From Pseudisothecium myosuroides (taxonomy: Eukaryota > Streptophyta > Bryopsida > Hypnales > Lembophyllaceae): 64,000 nt of DNA. Location of the stretch: the NCBI GenBank assembly GCA_951799445.1, contig OX637287.1, forward strand, positions 806,001 to 870,000. Direction: 5' to 3'. The notes under the pieces are model-generated. The model saw only the letters and a list, made by a program, of their open reading frames with translations. It was not told the origin of the DNA and did not search any database. Every line of letters begins with the position of its first letter. Positions within the stretch are counted from its first letter, which is position 1. The translations under genes were made by a program, and so were the position numbers. Below, piece after piece: positions 35,541 to 48,539 of this stretch.

Positions 35541-38266
35541 GTGAAACCCATTAAAGAGTGGATTTTTATAAATAAACGCCCGAGGGCTGAGTACGCACCC
35601 GAAGGCCATAGAAACACACCCGAAGGCCAGGGGGAGGAAACAAAAACAGGGGCAAGCCCGAAGGCAGGAGTGAACCAAAGGAAATAATCCAGTCCAAAGG
35701 CCATGGTTGAACCCGAATCACATGATCACCAAAAAGGCGTGAGAGCACCCGAGGGTGGGGGGGGGAATGCACAGACTTCCAAACAAATAAAGAGAGCAAA
35801 ATAAAACTAGGGCCCAATCAAATAAGAGTAAATGCCATCAAATGCCTCCTGAATTTCTAAATCAATAACCTGAGTGAGATTCTGAGTGGAATTTGATACC
35901 GGGTGAGACTGTGCAAAATGTGGGATGTTGTTGAGGTCTGTTCTAGTCGGATTCTGGTGTGGAGTGTTGTTCGGTTGGCCAGCAGCTTCTTGTCTCCTCG
36001 GGATGAGATCTCGGTTATCATCCATGTCGATATCACACAGGATTTGCCGTAGGATTGTGCCTGCTTGTTGGGAGGCTTCGTTGCGCCTTCTTGACAGTGA
36101 CCGAGGGTTAGGATTGGGTTCTTCTTCTGAATCTTCATCTAATTCGTTGAGGGAATCATCGCTCTAGTCGTGGTGAGGTCTTGCGAGGTCGATGCCGTTG
36201 GCCATCTCTGCGTTTGCACATCCTCCTGTGAAGGTCCGGGTTGATCGTTTGCTGTAAGAGTGAGGAGGGTTGCGGTCGTTCGCCTCGGTGGTGGAGGAGG
36301 GGCGGTTGTTTGTGTTGAGTCGATGGTGGGTACGCTGAGTCGTGTGCCTCCTATGTGCCTAGTTGCTAGAGTTTGTGGAAGGAGAATGTCGCTGGGGATG
36401 AAGTTCCATTTGGGGTTGCCGGAGTCCTCTATGGTGCAAAAGGCCGTGGTAGTCGCCCATGTCGCGTAGAATACTGTTGTTTGCAACTGGGCTGTGTGAG
36501 GTGATCTCCTAATTGTGCGCTAAACTACCACTCCAATTTGAATTGTGGTTCGCCATGCCGCATGAATCGCCGTTCCTAGATGGAATGCTTCGTTTCTCAT
36601 GTTTTTATTGTAGTGTTGACACCAAATTTGACGTAGCAATAAGCACCAAAGTAGATCCCAAGGGGTGTCTCATGTTACCTTACAGGAGTTGCTAAATTCT
36701 CGTATCTGTAGGTCGTCCTTTGTGAGTGCAGTCCCTTCGAGGATGTCGGATGGATTGAGCAAGAGCGAAGCAAGGTTGTGATGTCTTCTGAGTGCGTTGT
36801 ATTGCAGCCACGCCTGTTTGACCTCCACGCAATCTATGAAGGCATGTTTGGCTGTTTCTATTGGGGCCAAGGAGCATAGTTGGCATGATCCCTCGATGTT
36901 CATAGTCTGCAGCTAAGATCCCAAGGGTAGTCTTTCTGTGTGAAGGAGTCATAGGAAGGTACTCACTTTCTTAGGTAGCCAAGGGTGCCACATTCTTTTG
37001 TAGACTTGTTTTCTCTCCTCCATAGTGTGTCCCTGGGCTTGGAGTCTGCTGTCATACTTAGCTGGCCGGATTCGGTGTTAGAGTCCTGTCCTATAGCCCC
37101 TTTTTGCCGTATAGTTAAATAGGTGGGTCTCAGGGAGCTCATTCAGCTGCTTCCATCGCCATTCACTAGGGTTCCAAGTTATCTCTTCTACCCTACATGG
37201 TTGATGTAGCTGAATGTTGGTGTTAAGTGGTAGAGGGTGAGCGGGGTTGAAACCTAGTATTTGGTTGTGCCTCGTATACTGGACCCGGATGGGGTGGGTT
37301 GGGTGGTGTGGTATTTCTGTGGGACTTGTTTTGTATTTCTGGAATGCCATAGCTTGGTGTAGTCTGTCGTATCTGTCCACTGTTAGCCCCCTTTCGTGTG
37401 CTTGGATGATGTGGTAAATCTCCTGCGGATTCGTGTCGTTCCTTGATATCCAATGTCCTGCTCCCGGGGGTTGCGCTTGATTATGGTTCCTGGGGATGCT
37501 GTCGAGCATCTGCGTGCGAAGTACATTGGTCTTCTACAATCTGGTCGTATGTAGGAGCTCCCTTGCCGACTTCCAGTCATTTTGGTACGGGTCCCAAATG
37601 TGTTGTATTAATTGTAACCCTTTCGCCGCCCAGTTAACAAACCTGTTGCCCTGTTCTAGCCCTAGTGGTTTTCCATCTGTGTCTGTGACCCACAGGTTCC
37701 CGAATAGCGGTTGCCTTAGTATGTCTTGGCTTGTGCATGGTTCCATTTGAGTGACCCATGTGCGTACAGAACACCATGCTCTCCATATCGCCCCCCATAG
37801 TGTCAAACCTGTTTTCTTGATTTTGGTTAATGTCATTAACCAGTTACGTCCTTGGGGCCATTGTTTGTCGCCTGCCGGTTTGATGGTGTCCACTCGATGT
37901 TGGAGGAGTATCCTCCACGCGCCCCCGCCTGTTTGAAGGCCTCGGATCAAGAATTTGGTGAGGAGTGCCTACGTTTGCGCAATTGGGTCTATTATTTGAA
38001 TTCCTCCGAGTGTGTATGGCGCCACAACTAAATCCCAAGCAACCCTAGCTCTAGTACGTCCCTCCCTCTTCCCAGACCAGAGGAAGTCTCTTACAAGTCT
38101 ATGGGTAATTTTGAGAGTTTTGAGGCCTACATCTGGTGTCGAAGCCAAGTACCATAATGATGCTAAGATGACTTGGTTAGAGACCAATAGTCTTCTCGCT
38201 TGTGACAACGCCTTCGTGCTCCAATAGATCAAAGCGTCTCTGACTAAAGTAAGTACTTTTTCATTG
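35541..38266 (-). mobile_element. 5'-truncated LINE (L1-type) retrotransposon with 17-bp target duplication
   Basis: Direct repeats GTGGGTGGACTACATGG flank it at 35524-35540 and 38267-38283. On the minus strand the first frame is the C-terminal part of a plant L1-type reverse transcriptase (LSQARRLLVSNQVILASLWY, RDFLWSG, RARVAWD, LGGIQIIDP). A zf-RVT-like module follows (CQLCSLAPIETAKHAFIDC near 36830-36890). The polymerase core is missing: truncation at 38266 removes it. Several frame changes separate 37534-37950, 37078-37509 and 36670-36903. The 3' part has repeated GGCCTTCGGG motifs and no clear poly(A). Confidence 0.85.
35570..35765 (-). repeat. Repeated CCTTCGGG/CCCTCGGG motif in the LINE 3' region
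   Basis: On the + strand, cccgaaggc or cccgaggg occurs about seven times at irregular 15-45 base spacing, interrupted by unrelated bases. A G9 run follows at about 35757-35765. Confidence 0.6.
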
Positions 38267-38283
38267 GTGGGTGGACTACATGG

Positions 38284-39246
38284 TGTCGTGTGCCCAAAAC
38301 CATGAGTCAAAGGACTGAATGGTATGGTGGAGAGTGATTTCTATTTTACCTTCAAGGACCACTCATTGTACGGTGATGAATGATCTCTATTCTTTAGTGC
38401 CACATCATTTCAGTCTTGAATTAAAATTGTTGTGACATGGTAATTATTTTTCAACAAAGTTTGAATCATGTCTTACATTCAGATAATCGACATTGGTTAC
38501 ATTTGAGTTTATTTATAACAACCGTAATTGATTGAAAACCTAAAGCCATTGAGAAACCTTGCCCATGTTCATGCAACAATGTTGACAAAAGGCTACCACA
38601 CTTCTAGCAACTCCGTGGGGAACTCCGGACCTTGAGATCTAACAATTGTTTCATCTTTGATTCACAAACTGCAACGCAGCAGGATTGGTAATATACTGTG
38701 GCGTCTTATACTGACTTGCTCCAACTCCTTAATTCTTACTCACAATCTGGTCCATAAGCTGGGCAAATGTACTTCATGATAGCCAACTCCAGCGGGCCAA
38801 TTGTTTGTGCTGCTCTACCCCTCATGTTAGGATCATTGAACGACTTGTCAAGAATTGTACTGTCCTGTACAGTCAACAGTTGCCACGGTAGTGTTTGGCA
38901 AATGAGGAACCACTCTAGTACTCCGTACTTGAGTTCCAGAGAACAAAAGTAGTTGGTTGTCAAATCTGTAACCTCTTCTAATTATGCGTATAATCGGCAC
39001 TAACATTGCGCCCTCACTAACAGGATAAATCAGTTGGACAACCACATCTGGGGAAATTTGCATGCAATATTTAAAGAGTTTTTTACAAGAGATGCATTTA
39101 CAAACGGAGACAAGTCCACAGATTTCTTCAGGTATAACATGCATGTAAATCCAGGTGTGCAAATGTAATGCACAATTAAGAAACAAGTGCTCATTTAACC
39201 AATGCTTGTACTCCACTCGGTCGAAGTATCTTTCCGCGGTGTACTT
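38284..39246. other. 3' flank and probable 3' UTR of the UQCC1 gene
   Basis: ORFs at 38736-38963 and 38848-39216 on the minus strand lie beyond the UQCC1 stop and do not continue its exon phase. I find no homology and treat them as chance frames in the UTR. Confidence 0.4.
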
Positions 39247-41820
39247 CTAAGTTTGCTCAGCCACAGTTCCAAAATCGTTGGAAAACAGAATGTTCCCCGA
39301 CATAAAAGACTCCGAGTCTGCCAACCAAAATCCGGGCAAAAGTTAAAACCCTTAGGCAAAAAATTCTTAAGGACAATCTCTGACGCTCAGTATCTATTGA
39401 AGCTGCAATATGAACGTAGACCGCAACGAATGCACCTGTAACCCTGGACGTCTTAGTTTCAACTAACCCTGGTAAACCAAAGTCCGACTCTAGATGTTAG
39501 GCATGCAGGCGTATCAATAGATGCTAGAAAACATGCCTTACACGTCAAGATTTTGCAATTATTAAAAAGCTGATGCTGGTGTTAGGCATGCAGGTGTATC
39601 AATAGATGCCTCATGCATCTATTAAAAAGTGTTACCTTCGTGAGTTCAGAACTATCTATTCCCCCTTGTATTCACGACGGTTAATCAACAATTAATAATT
39701 GAAAGCCCGCGAACACAGAAGAAACACCTCACTGACATAGGTATAATGCAAACAAGAATGAAGGCTGTTAATCTCGACTTGTACCCAGTTAAGTCTCAAA
39801 CTAACTCCATAAGTCGTCCTACATCTATGACCCGAAACAGCACATAAACTCACCTGTCAAAGCCAAACAGGCTGCTTCTTTCCGGACAAATCTTGCCAGA
39901 GCCTGCAAACATTAAGAATTATAAGATCAAACTATATCCCTGAGCAGTATAAGTCGAAGTTTCAGTTCCCACACAAAGAGGTCACCCGGGCAGAAAAAAT
40001 GCCAAGTCTGAATCTCACTTCGCAACCACAAAAAAAGAAGCAGGGGAATTAAAGCTATTCTTCAAAGAGACACCAAAATTGCACAGATATTAAGAGGGAC
40101 CGCAGAAGACAACATCAACAGTAAGTACTCACATGTACAGGGGTAGCATTTAGTCCTTTCGGCATGATGGCATCATCTTCTGCAAATACATTCCTGCCAT
40201 GCACCACAAGGCAGAGACCAATTAGCATCAACGCCCTGCAAACCTATTGAGTCTCAATCAAGGAGAAACATAGCATGAAAACATGCGTCCCAAAGCCTCT
40301 AAATCTTGACCCAAGAGCTCCAGCTCATGGAACGCAAGCCAACTTGCGTTTCTAACTACATCAAGTGGTGCTACTTGATGCAACCAGGAACACAAGAATT
40401 TTGGGAGTAAAGGTGCACACCTCCAAAGGGCCCGTGCAAGCTCCTCCTGTGCAGCTTCAGGCGTCATAGCCTTATCATAAGCAGCTACTGCACCATAAAA
40501 ATTCTTCTCTAATTCCTTCATCCATTTTGATAGCAAAACTTTCAGCTGTGAAGCAACAGTGTCCCGTTGGTCAGAAGCTGACTTTCACAGAAGGGAATTG
40601 TTATGAAAAAAATTCAACAGCAGATTTGTATGCTTGAGAAGGAGCCATAGGTGATGAGTAGCTTACTCCTGTTGCAATTATGCGTCGTTCCAGATCATGG
40701 TTGAAAGCATCGTACAAAGACTGGCCCATAGCTCCACCATCCCTCCCCTCTGACCTCAAGCGGCATAGAGATAGCCACATGTAGAGAACCAACATGGCAT
40801 GTGTTGTTCTAAAATTCTGTTCAAGTGCGAAATCTTTCCAAACGTAACAAATTATACAGTTAGAAAAAACTGAAAAGAGCATTTTACTCCCCAAATGCCA
40901 AAACAGTTACGCCATGCAACTGAGTCTACCCGTAACATTCAGGCACACGCAGCGTTGATACAAGACCAAGAAAATAAATTCTCTCGAAAACACAATAATC
41001 ACGAACCACAAATGCCTGCATACAGTAGCATAACAACGGAGATTTTGAGCATGAGATATGACTCACTTGCATATAGCTTAGGCTGATCCACTTGAGAAGC
41101 GATTCTAGAATAAAGCGTATTGGCTCCACGGATGAGCCGGCTCTGCTTGCCATAATACCCCAGAAGCTTCAACACAGTGTGTGTAAAACCTGAAGGTGCA
41201 GGATCCACCACACGGAACCTTGAACTAGAACCTAGACTTAGAGAACGAGTTTTTATTGCGCTTTGATTTTCTATTTCGAGATCCTGCGGAGACACCCTTC
41301 AATGATCAGCAATATGCTAGAAGACATGCTCAGATGCACGCATTAACACTTGACAATTACCCAACCAGGGACACAGAGTGCAACATCTCTAATCATCATT
41401 TGCACAAGCGCCAGGAGTCGAAGCCGAAGATAACCGGAGGAAATAGGACAGGAAAATTGGAATATCGTCGGTTATGAGAAATCCCAAAGGCATGACTAAG
41501 ACTGTGATCCTACTTGTTTGCAAGCAAACTAAGAGCTGCACGTAAGACCCTTAAACCGTGAGCTTTCTTTCATGTCTTCTTGAGCCGAACCTTAAACCTC
41601 TGCGGAGGTTTTAGGGTCGACTATCCACTGAATAGCCCAACCTCTCCAGGCCTGCCTCCTAAGAAAGATTCGATGGGATAGCAATAATCTTTACCTTATC
41701 AGAAGGCGACGGGTCCGCGACCTGCTCAGCAACCTGAGCCAACGATCGCGACAACAGCTGCGTCGTGGATGCCCTGGCCCACTGCCTCTGGACCTCCGCT
41801 CTCGCCACTCGGGCAAGCAT
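39247..41820 (-). CDS. UQCC1: Ubiquinol-cytochrome c chaperone (UQCC1/CBP3 family), seven exons
   Basis: This family binds newly made cytochrome b in mitochondria and helps assemble complex III. Exons (minus): 41820-41695, 41283-41067, 40833-40667, 40545-40421, 40193-40133, 39902-39854 and 39317-39247. All have GT..AG junctions with phases that join without a break, giving 271 residues. Residues 1-42 (MLARVARAEV..., Arg/Ala/Ser-rich) look like a mitochondrial presequence. The chaperone domain follows: TVLKLLGYYGKQSRLIRGA, LYSRIASQVDQPKLY, FALEQNFRTTHAMLVLYMW, NHDLERR, LLSKWMKELEKNFYGAV AAYD and ALARFVRKEAACLALT. The ending SGNILFS matches the family's last motif. No lesions. A minus-strand CAG|GTAATT near 42395 suggests an intron in the 5' UTR. 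Confidence 0.93.
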
Positions 41821-42400
41821 CGTGCTCCCTGAATGAATTCCTCCCTGCGATCGACACCTTTAAAATCCCAAGAGCGAACACCTGGTCGTATTCTACTCTC
41901 TGCCAATATCCACCACGCCCACTCAAAATTCAATCCTCCTCACACAAACCAACCGACTCGCATTTCAATCAGCACAGAGTTACTCTGCATTTCTTCTTGA
42001 TGGGAACAATGCGGAGGATTGTTCCTCCCGGCTGGTCACCTAACTTGCAAACTAGAAATCCCTAACCTAACCCAACGTCCAAGAACGTCGACGTCATCGC
42101 ACGCCTGTTCCATTCCTGAACTGCCCCAAAGATGAACCAAAGAAACCCAACCTAACCTGGCTGGCCCCAACACCAATCCTACCAACAGAAAGACACGCAT
42201 CCGCAAGCACATGCAACAGAAGAAAAGAGAAGAAGAGCACCAACAGGCAGGCAGGATTCGTGCGCAATTCGCCGGGAACGCCTCCCAGTCCAAGGAGAGA
42301 ATCGCAGAACACAGCAGAACTGATTCAAAGGCCAACGAAGGAAAGAAAACTGGAAGGGATCCAACCACCGCCTATTGTACGTAAGCGAAATTACCTGAAA

Positions 42401-42439
42401 GGAAGGGCAGAGAGGAAGGGCAGAGAGGAAGGGCAGAGA
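42401..42439. repeat. Tandem repeat, 13 bp x 3, in the UQCC1 5' region
   Basis: Three perfect copies of GGAAGGGCAGAGA, just upstream of a donor-like site on the minus strand. It probably lies in the first non-coding exon. Confidence 0.8.
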
Positions 42440-42642
42440 GTAGGAGCAGGAGCAGGCAAGGCAGCCGAGGAGTTCGTCGGAGGACACAACTGACGAAGAG
42501 CGAGAGTGAGCGAGCGTGGCAGGGGGACGGCGACGGCGACGACTGACGGCGTTCCGTTGTGGAGCGCATTCTGCCGTCCACGTTCTTCGTTGCCAGCCCT
42601 CCCTTCTGGAATCGGCAATTGGCAACCGAACAGACTGCAGGT

Positions 42643-42942
42643 CAGGGCTTTTTCTTTTGGCTTTATAGAGCCAGATTGCACCAGAAAAAAATAATTTGGC
42701 TAAAAAATGGCAACAAAGCTTGAAGTTTTTCGACAAAAGATTTGGATTTAAAAATATATATTGGATGGAATTGTCAAATTGTAGATGAAAACAGAATTAT
42801 GAACATTGATGTCATATGTGCTAATGTGATATTTTTTATTCAATATGTTTGAAATTTGGAGCACGACTATAACATTTTATATCACCACTTTGGCAATTCA
42901 TAAAAAATGTAAAAATAAAAAAATAAAAAAAATAAAAACTTG
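42643..42942. mobile_element. hAT-type MITE, third copy, upstream of UQCC1
   Basis: This 300-bp copy is the reverse complement of the 59183 copy: GTGCTAATGTGATATTTT and TTTGAAATTTGGAGCACGA blocks in the opposite order, starting CAGGGCTTTTTC. The flanking 8-mers CTGCAGGT (42635) and TTGCAGAT (42943) differ at two positions, as in an aged target duplication. It lies about 0.8 kb upstream of the UQCC1 ATG. Confidence 0.7.
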
Positions 42943-43170
42943 TTGCAGATGTTTTGTTTGCTCTTGGAACTAGGATCCCAGAAGGACCATTTCATTTTAG
43001 AATTCATTTGGACTCATGACCCACAAAAAAATTAGTCCAACCTTACACAAAAACAAGGGATCCAAAAAATTGAGAAGTCTACCTCTTCAAGCCCCTCATT
43101 TGCCATTGAGAAATCCTCCTTTGGAAGTCACAACTTTGGGATAGGTGTAAACCATCAAGAGGGAATGAAA

Positions 43171-43173
<3 letters not shown>

Positions 43174-43205
<32 letters not shown>

Positions 43206-43222
43206 TTATTTATTTATTTATT
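43174..43222. repeat. Microsatellite (TA)n followed by (TTTA)n
   Basis: About 13 TA units run directly into about five TTTA units. Confidence 0.95.
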
Positions 43223-44791
43223 TTAATAGTACTTTTTAGTGAAGACATCCAGAATTTCAATCAGATCCACCAATTAGGTGGGTATGATTAGAATCCTAGG
43301 GGCTTAAAATTTGACAATACTTTTGCTACCACATATTAAAAAGTGCACTTGATGTCATTAGACCTTGTATCTCTTATTTCATGGTGTGAAACCATTTTTC
43401 ACAAACTTCTTAATGGACTTCAAAAATTTGACACCTTCACTTTTGGATTGGTGTAAACTAAGGCCTTAAGTCCAATATCCTAAAACGCTAGAGAGGTTGT
43501 TTTATGTCCTTTGGATGATTTTAGGAAGGCCTCTAAGGGTGGAAAAAAATATTTTTTCATTCAATTTTCTAAAGGGGAGTTATTTGAATCCAATTCAATG
43601 AAGGATTTTGTGCATTATGCCCTTACAATATTTTATGACTTTCCGTGTAATACATGGGGATCCATTCTTACTACTTTCCTACACATGTATTGCATTTTGG
43701 CATTCCTCATCTTTTTTTGGATTTGAATTTAAGCCATAAGAATTATCCTTTTTGAATTTGAGACCAACTAATGAAATGAAGCTTATAAGTCTAGTTTTTA
43801 TTAAAAGTTGAAAAGTTGAAAATTTTTAATGTTTCATTGCAATACAAAACTTTGGGCCTATAATTATAGAATTTTAATATTCTAATTTTAGAATGATAGG
43901 ATGAAAATTTTGCACCATGGTATTTGACACTACAATATACACCTATAGGAAAATTTCAGATTTTTTAATCATATTTTGTATTTAATATGATTATTTTAAC
44001 TAATAAGTAAAAAATTCATAATAATTTCAAGTTTTTACAAAAAAATCTGAAATTTTTATGACTAATAAAAGATATGTAATTACATCTTTGAAAATAAACA
44101 TTAAAAATTTCATTCATATACAATTGCATAATGGGAGCATATAGAGAGAGGAACTTCAAGGTTAACTTCGCTCATTAAATTTAGATCCTAAAAATTTTAC
44201 AGTTTTTTTAAATCACAATTTTCAATAAGGTAGGATAGCCCAAATGGTCTTGACTAGCCCTTCTATGGCCCTAGTTGCACCACACCCTAATGCATCTTAA
44301 CCCTAAAACTCCTAAGAGAACATTTGTGTCCTTGGGATAATTTCAAAAAGTCTCACCGATGAAAAACATAAAAAAATCATCGAAATTTTTTTTTAGAGGA
44401 GTAGATTGATTCCACCTTCAAAATAAGATGATGGATATTCTCTCGTTATAATATTTTTTTTACTTTTCTACTTTAGAAAATGGCAAATCCACAGATCATT
44501 GGATAGTGTATTTTGACACTAATTTCTATTCTTTTATAATGATCTTCAATTTTAGCCATAAAATTAATCTTCTTTAAATTTGAAGTCACTAACAAAATGA
44601 AGTATATTAAGTCTACATTGTACTCCAATTTGATTTTTTTTCTGTAAATTTTTCCATCCTAAAATCTTAATGCAAAAATAGGTGTTTGAAGGGCCCAAAA
44701 TGCAAAGTTTCTTTAGGAGACATAGAAAATTGATGGATTAGGTCATTTGAAAGCAAAAATGGGTGTTTAGCAAATGGGTATTCAAAAATGG

Positions 44792-44812
44792 GTGTTTAGG
44801 GTTTAGGGTTTA
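44792..44812 (+). repeat. Interstitial telomere-like repeat (TTTAGGG)3
   Basis: Three consecutive units of the plant telomere heptamer, the last incomplete. It is short, so more likely chance or a repair scar than a fusion point. Confidence 0.7.
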
Positions 44813-46467
44813 GGCTTCCCAAATGGTGTGAAATGTTATTTCTCATATTGAACCTTTGCTTTCACATTACTGGATATAACCTCAATGCTGAATGGTTGGA
44901 TTTTGGTCAACTATACTCAATCAAGGGTCTAAAAAGAAGTGTATCATAATAATACCGTGTTTGTCCAATGAAAGACTGTCATCTATCAAGAAATTGTCTC
45001 TTTTGAGGTTATTTAAACATGGTAGCAATGACTACTCTACTTCATCCTTAGCCAACAATCTAGGTTGTAAGGTATAGGAACTATTTTCAACAATGTTAAC
45101 CCCTAAGTGCTCTGACGTCCAGTTTCTAGACAATGAACACAACAAAACTCTTGTTTCCTTATCATTCTCCTTGAACGAAAGTCATCCTAATTTGTGGAGA
45201 TACTTTATCAAGTTGTTGTCCTATCTAATGGTTGGATTTGGTGTTACTAGATTACATATTTTTCTAAAATTACAAATGTGGAAGTATGTCAAGTGGTTGA
45301 CCAAGCCAAAATTGCATTGACTCTGGATCAAAATTGGATTTGCAAGAATGAGGTCATAGATTTTAAGAACACAAAAATTTCAAGATTGCATTATCTTTTG
45401 CTAATTTTTCATCAAGTTCGAAATTAGTCAAAATTAAAGAAACAAAGAAGTGTAATAATTGAGGAAGCATAGATTACAGTCTGACATCTTCTTCTTTTTT
45501 TCTTTTTTTTTTTCTTTAAACACATGGACAAATTCCATTGATAAAAGGAAAAAGTACACAAAACCAAAGGACCACGTCCTTGGCAGAAATTTAGTCTGAC
45601 TTCTTCTCAATGTGTAGGTAAACTTATGTCCAAGAAGTGAAAAGATAAAATGTGTCATTTGTCACACAACAATGGGGCCCTTGTCAGAAACAGGTTGTGC
45701 ACCTTAATTTGAAGTATTTGATCAGTCAATAGTGGGACCTCAGAGGAACAGGCCCTGGTTGGAAATCTCTCAGAAAAATTTGAAATTCCTGGTAACATTG
45801 GATGTTACAGTGGTATTGCTAATGGCTTTAGGAATCTATTAACCCTATTAACCAATATTTTCATTTTTGGCATTTGCGATTGTAAATCGTACTAAATTCA
45901 CTACCAGTATTTAGTTATTTATGACATATAATAATTTACTTCAGTCAAAAAAATCCGATGCTGTATAGAAAATCTGAAATTAATTATAGCTACTAGCTGG
46001 TATCACCTGGGCTTGTAGGTGCAACTAATGGTTCGAAAGCATTCAAAGGATAAATAAAGACTTAATCGCACAAGAAGATGCAAAGTGAAGCGAGTAGTGA
46101 TGAGGAGCAAGCTATGTTCAAGTGCCTCCTCAAGCCCTAAGCCCTAAATTTGAGTTTTTCACATCACTCATAAACGCACTGCAATGTCCGCAAAAGAACT
46201 TCTCAGAAGGAACTGAGTAATCGGAGGTGAAATTGAACCTTCAAAATGAGAGAAAAGATGTGCAAGACTTCACTCGGCCCGTGCATCTGAACAAAGTCAG
46301 AAAAAGCAGCATACACTCGAACACAGTGCGAGCCAAAAACCTTCACTTCATCCTCATATAAAAATTAACAGCATGTTTACTCAAGAAGCACTGTCTCTAA
46401 ATTCTACCCACAACCAGTGCTTGAAACAGGCCGCTCGTGCTCAAAATTCCAGGCTCTTTGCAGAATC

Positions 46468-47483
46468 TCATTCCTCCAAAATCCCCAAAAGATCGTCGTG
46501 GCGGTACAGCACATACCTGCAACAACATACACGGAGTAGTTAGTGTCACCACATGCACTAGTCTTGACTAAGTTAAAATTGCAGGTGGCAATTAAGTGCA
46601 GAACCAAATGCCATTTTCTTTGAAGTCATGTGCAAGTACGCCCTCATCACATAAACCGACAGTAACGATGCCAACATCAAAAGATCCACTGCATGTGCGC
46701 CCTGCGAACGACATCCACAGGACTTTGAAAGCGGAACGGAAGAAAAACAACATGGTTGCCTGCTTCTCGCAAGCTGAGATCAGGAGGCCTGGCGGTCTTA
46801 CTCTCTGCCTTCAAGTTTGACGTGGCTGCCGCCATACTCTGGAAGAAGCACAAGGTCACCCTGTTTCACGTCCAGAGGGATAAGGTTTCCTTCCTTGTTC
46901 TTGATACCAGGACCGACTTCAACGACCGTTCCTGAATTCAACTGCACATTCAAACCGATGATGACGAGTCAGTCCTACTGCCCTGGCCATCTCCTGTCCC
47001 CCACATTGCTCTCTCCAAAGAGACCTAATAGTGCCAGCGTCTTCATGGAAACAGACAACGATTGCCATTTCAAACGCCAGCACTACTCGTATGTGCCGTG
47101 CAAGTAACATGTCTCCCGTGGATACGAAAGGGCACGCATTTCACAACTATCTACCAAGCACCAACCCCAACCACTGCTGCTGCATTCTGTCTCCAGAAAG
47201 ACCATGGATTCCGTCGTTCTTTGTCATTTCAACCACCCATGATTTGATCGTGCAGAGAGAGAGAGAGAGAGAGTCATCAGCAATGAATGAGTAAGTAACT
47301 CGATCGATCGTCGCGGAGAGACGCCGAGGAAGGGCAATGGCAGGGAGAGGGGAGAGGTACCTTCGTCGTGGTCTCGGGAAGAAGAATGCCCCCGGCAGAC
47401 ACGGTTGGCGGTACCACTTTCTCCACCAGCACTCGATCCAACAAGGGCCTCAACCTCTTCGCGGCCGACACGAGCGACGACAT
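46468..47483 (-). CDS. CPN10: 10-kDa chaperonin (HSP10/CPN10), mitochondrial type, three exons
   Basis: Co-chaperonin that caps the CPN60 ring and closes the folding chamber in the mitochondrial matrix. Exons (minus): 47483-47361, 46941-46802 and 46516-46468, with GT..AG junctions, phases 0 and 2, and 103 residues in total. The protein starts MSSLVSAAKRLRPLLDRVLV and carries the GroES signature: VSAGGILLPE (the start of the mobile loop), GTVVEVGPG, KQGDLVLLPEYGG and the C-terminal LYRHDDLLGILEE. The length equals single-domain mitochondrial CPN10; the chloroplast CPN20 form would be a tandem of two domains. The start codon lies in a GC-rich exon with GACGACATCTTGG context (minus ATG). The reading frame is undamaged. 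Confidence 0.95.
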
Positions 47484-47879
47484 CTTGGTCCGCCTCGCCT
47501 CTCGATCGGACAAGCACCAAGCACCAAGCAACAAGTCCAAGACAAAGACGCGAAAACGAGAGCGGCAGGCTAGTCCAGTCACACAACGGAGGAGACAAGA
47601 GCACGAAGAAAATAAGAGGCAGCACAATCGGAGCAGACACGCGAGGAGCACCGAGGCTGCGAAGGACCGACCGAAACAGAGAGTCCGTTCTTTGGCGTGG
47701 CAGGCTGCTTCTAGAATGCTCTCCTCTCTCCTGGGTTGAGTAATTTAGGGTTTGCAGGGTTTAACTGACAAGCGATACGGTGTGCAGGGTCCAGCCGTCT
47801 CCACCCGTCTCGGGTGCTAAACAAAACGGCAAACAAAACGGCAAACAAAACGGCAATGGTAAGTTAGTTGGAGTCTCTG

Positions 47880-48254
47880 AAAACCATACCAACCGCAAAC
47901 TAAAACTCCTCATAATTTTCATCTCATTAATCAAAGTCAAATGATTCAAAGCTTCCCACATATATAGAGATTTAGAGAATCAATTTCAATTTTCATTTCT
48001 TAAAAGAGTTATTTTTGAAGAAGTTTTTTTGAGTTGCCAAGGTTGCCCAAAGATCAATGAAAATTATATTTCATGCAATAACTTTTTAACTAATATGTGG
48101 TCAAAAGTTGTGAAAAGTGTTGCGCCTTAATCTACTCCTTGGGCACTTGTTATGTGAAATTTTCAGAGAAAAAGAATAAAAATTCCATTCATAGTAAGCT
48201 GCCCCAAATTGCTATGTTTGCCAAAAAAACGTAGCTTGGTCCTTTGGGGGTTAA
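47880..48254. mobile_element. Truncated TTAA element, subfamily A (E9), upstream of CPN10
   Basis: Only the right part is present: it matches E1 from about 3300 to its end (for example aactcctcataatttt, gattcaaagctt cccacatata) and finishes CTTTGGGGGTTAA at 48254. The left end is missing. It begins about 400 bp upstream of the CPN10 start codon, so it may lie in the promoter. Confidence 0.7.
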
Positions 48255-48539
48255 ATTAGCATTAGGAAAAATTTCAGGCCAGCAAAAGGCCGTTTGACTG
48301 CATGCAGCAGTGTAATAATAGGAATTTTTTTATATTTATTTTTTAACCCACGTGATCACTAATAGTGCCATGTCAGAATGGCAATTTAAAAAAATATGTA
48401 TATCTATGTATAAGTATGTATATATATATACACACACACATGTTTTTTTTCTTTTTCAAAAAAAATATTTTTTTAATATTTTTTTAATAATATCCCTGTA
48501 GTTACACTGCGGACAAAAGTCAAACAACCCTTTGCAAGG
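48255..48539. other. Low-complexity spacer
   Basis: AT-rich, with a TATATATACACACACACA run near 48415-48440. No gene. Confidence 0.5.

Larger units (their letters stand above)
42943..46467. other. Gene-poor DNA between UQCC1 and CPN10
   Basis: No convincing gene. It includes a (TA)n/(TTTA)n microsatellite (43174-43222), solo TTAA-type termini (TTAACCCTAAAACTCC at 44297, TTAACCCCTAAGTGC at 45096) without partners, and three telomere-like TTTAGGG units near 44792-44812. The last few hundred bases are probably CPN10 3' UTR. Confidence 0.4.

Noticed and set aside
38736..39216. Two ORFs downstream of UQCC1 considered as extra exons
   Set aside because: The UQCC1 frame already ends with the family's last motif at 39247; no acceptor or phase connects to them.
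42036..42736. Several long minus-strand ORFs upstream of UQCC1
   Set aside because: GC-rich 5' region; frames overlap each other and do not continue into the coding exons.
44792..44812. Ancient telomere fusion suggested by (TTTAGGG)3
   Set aside because: Three units are too few, and no head-to-head arrangement exists.
47368..47743. Plus-strand Arg-rich ORFs over CPN10 exon 1
   Set aside because: They are antisense to the GroES-signature exon and its GC-rich leader.
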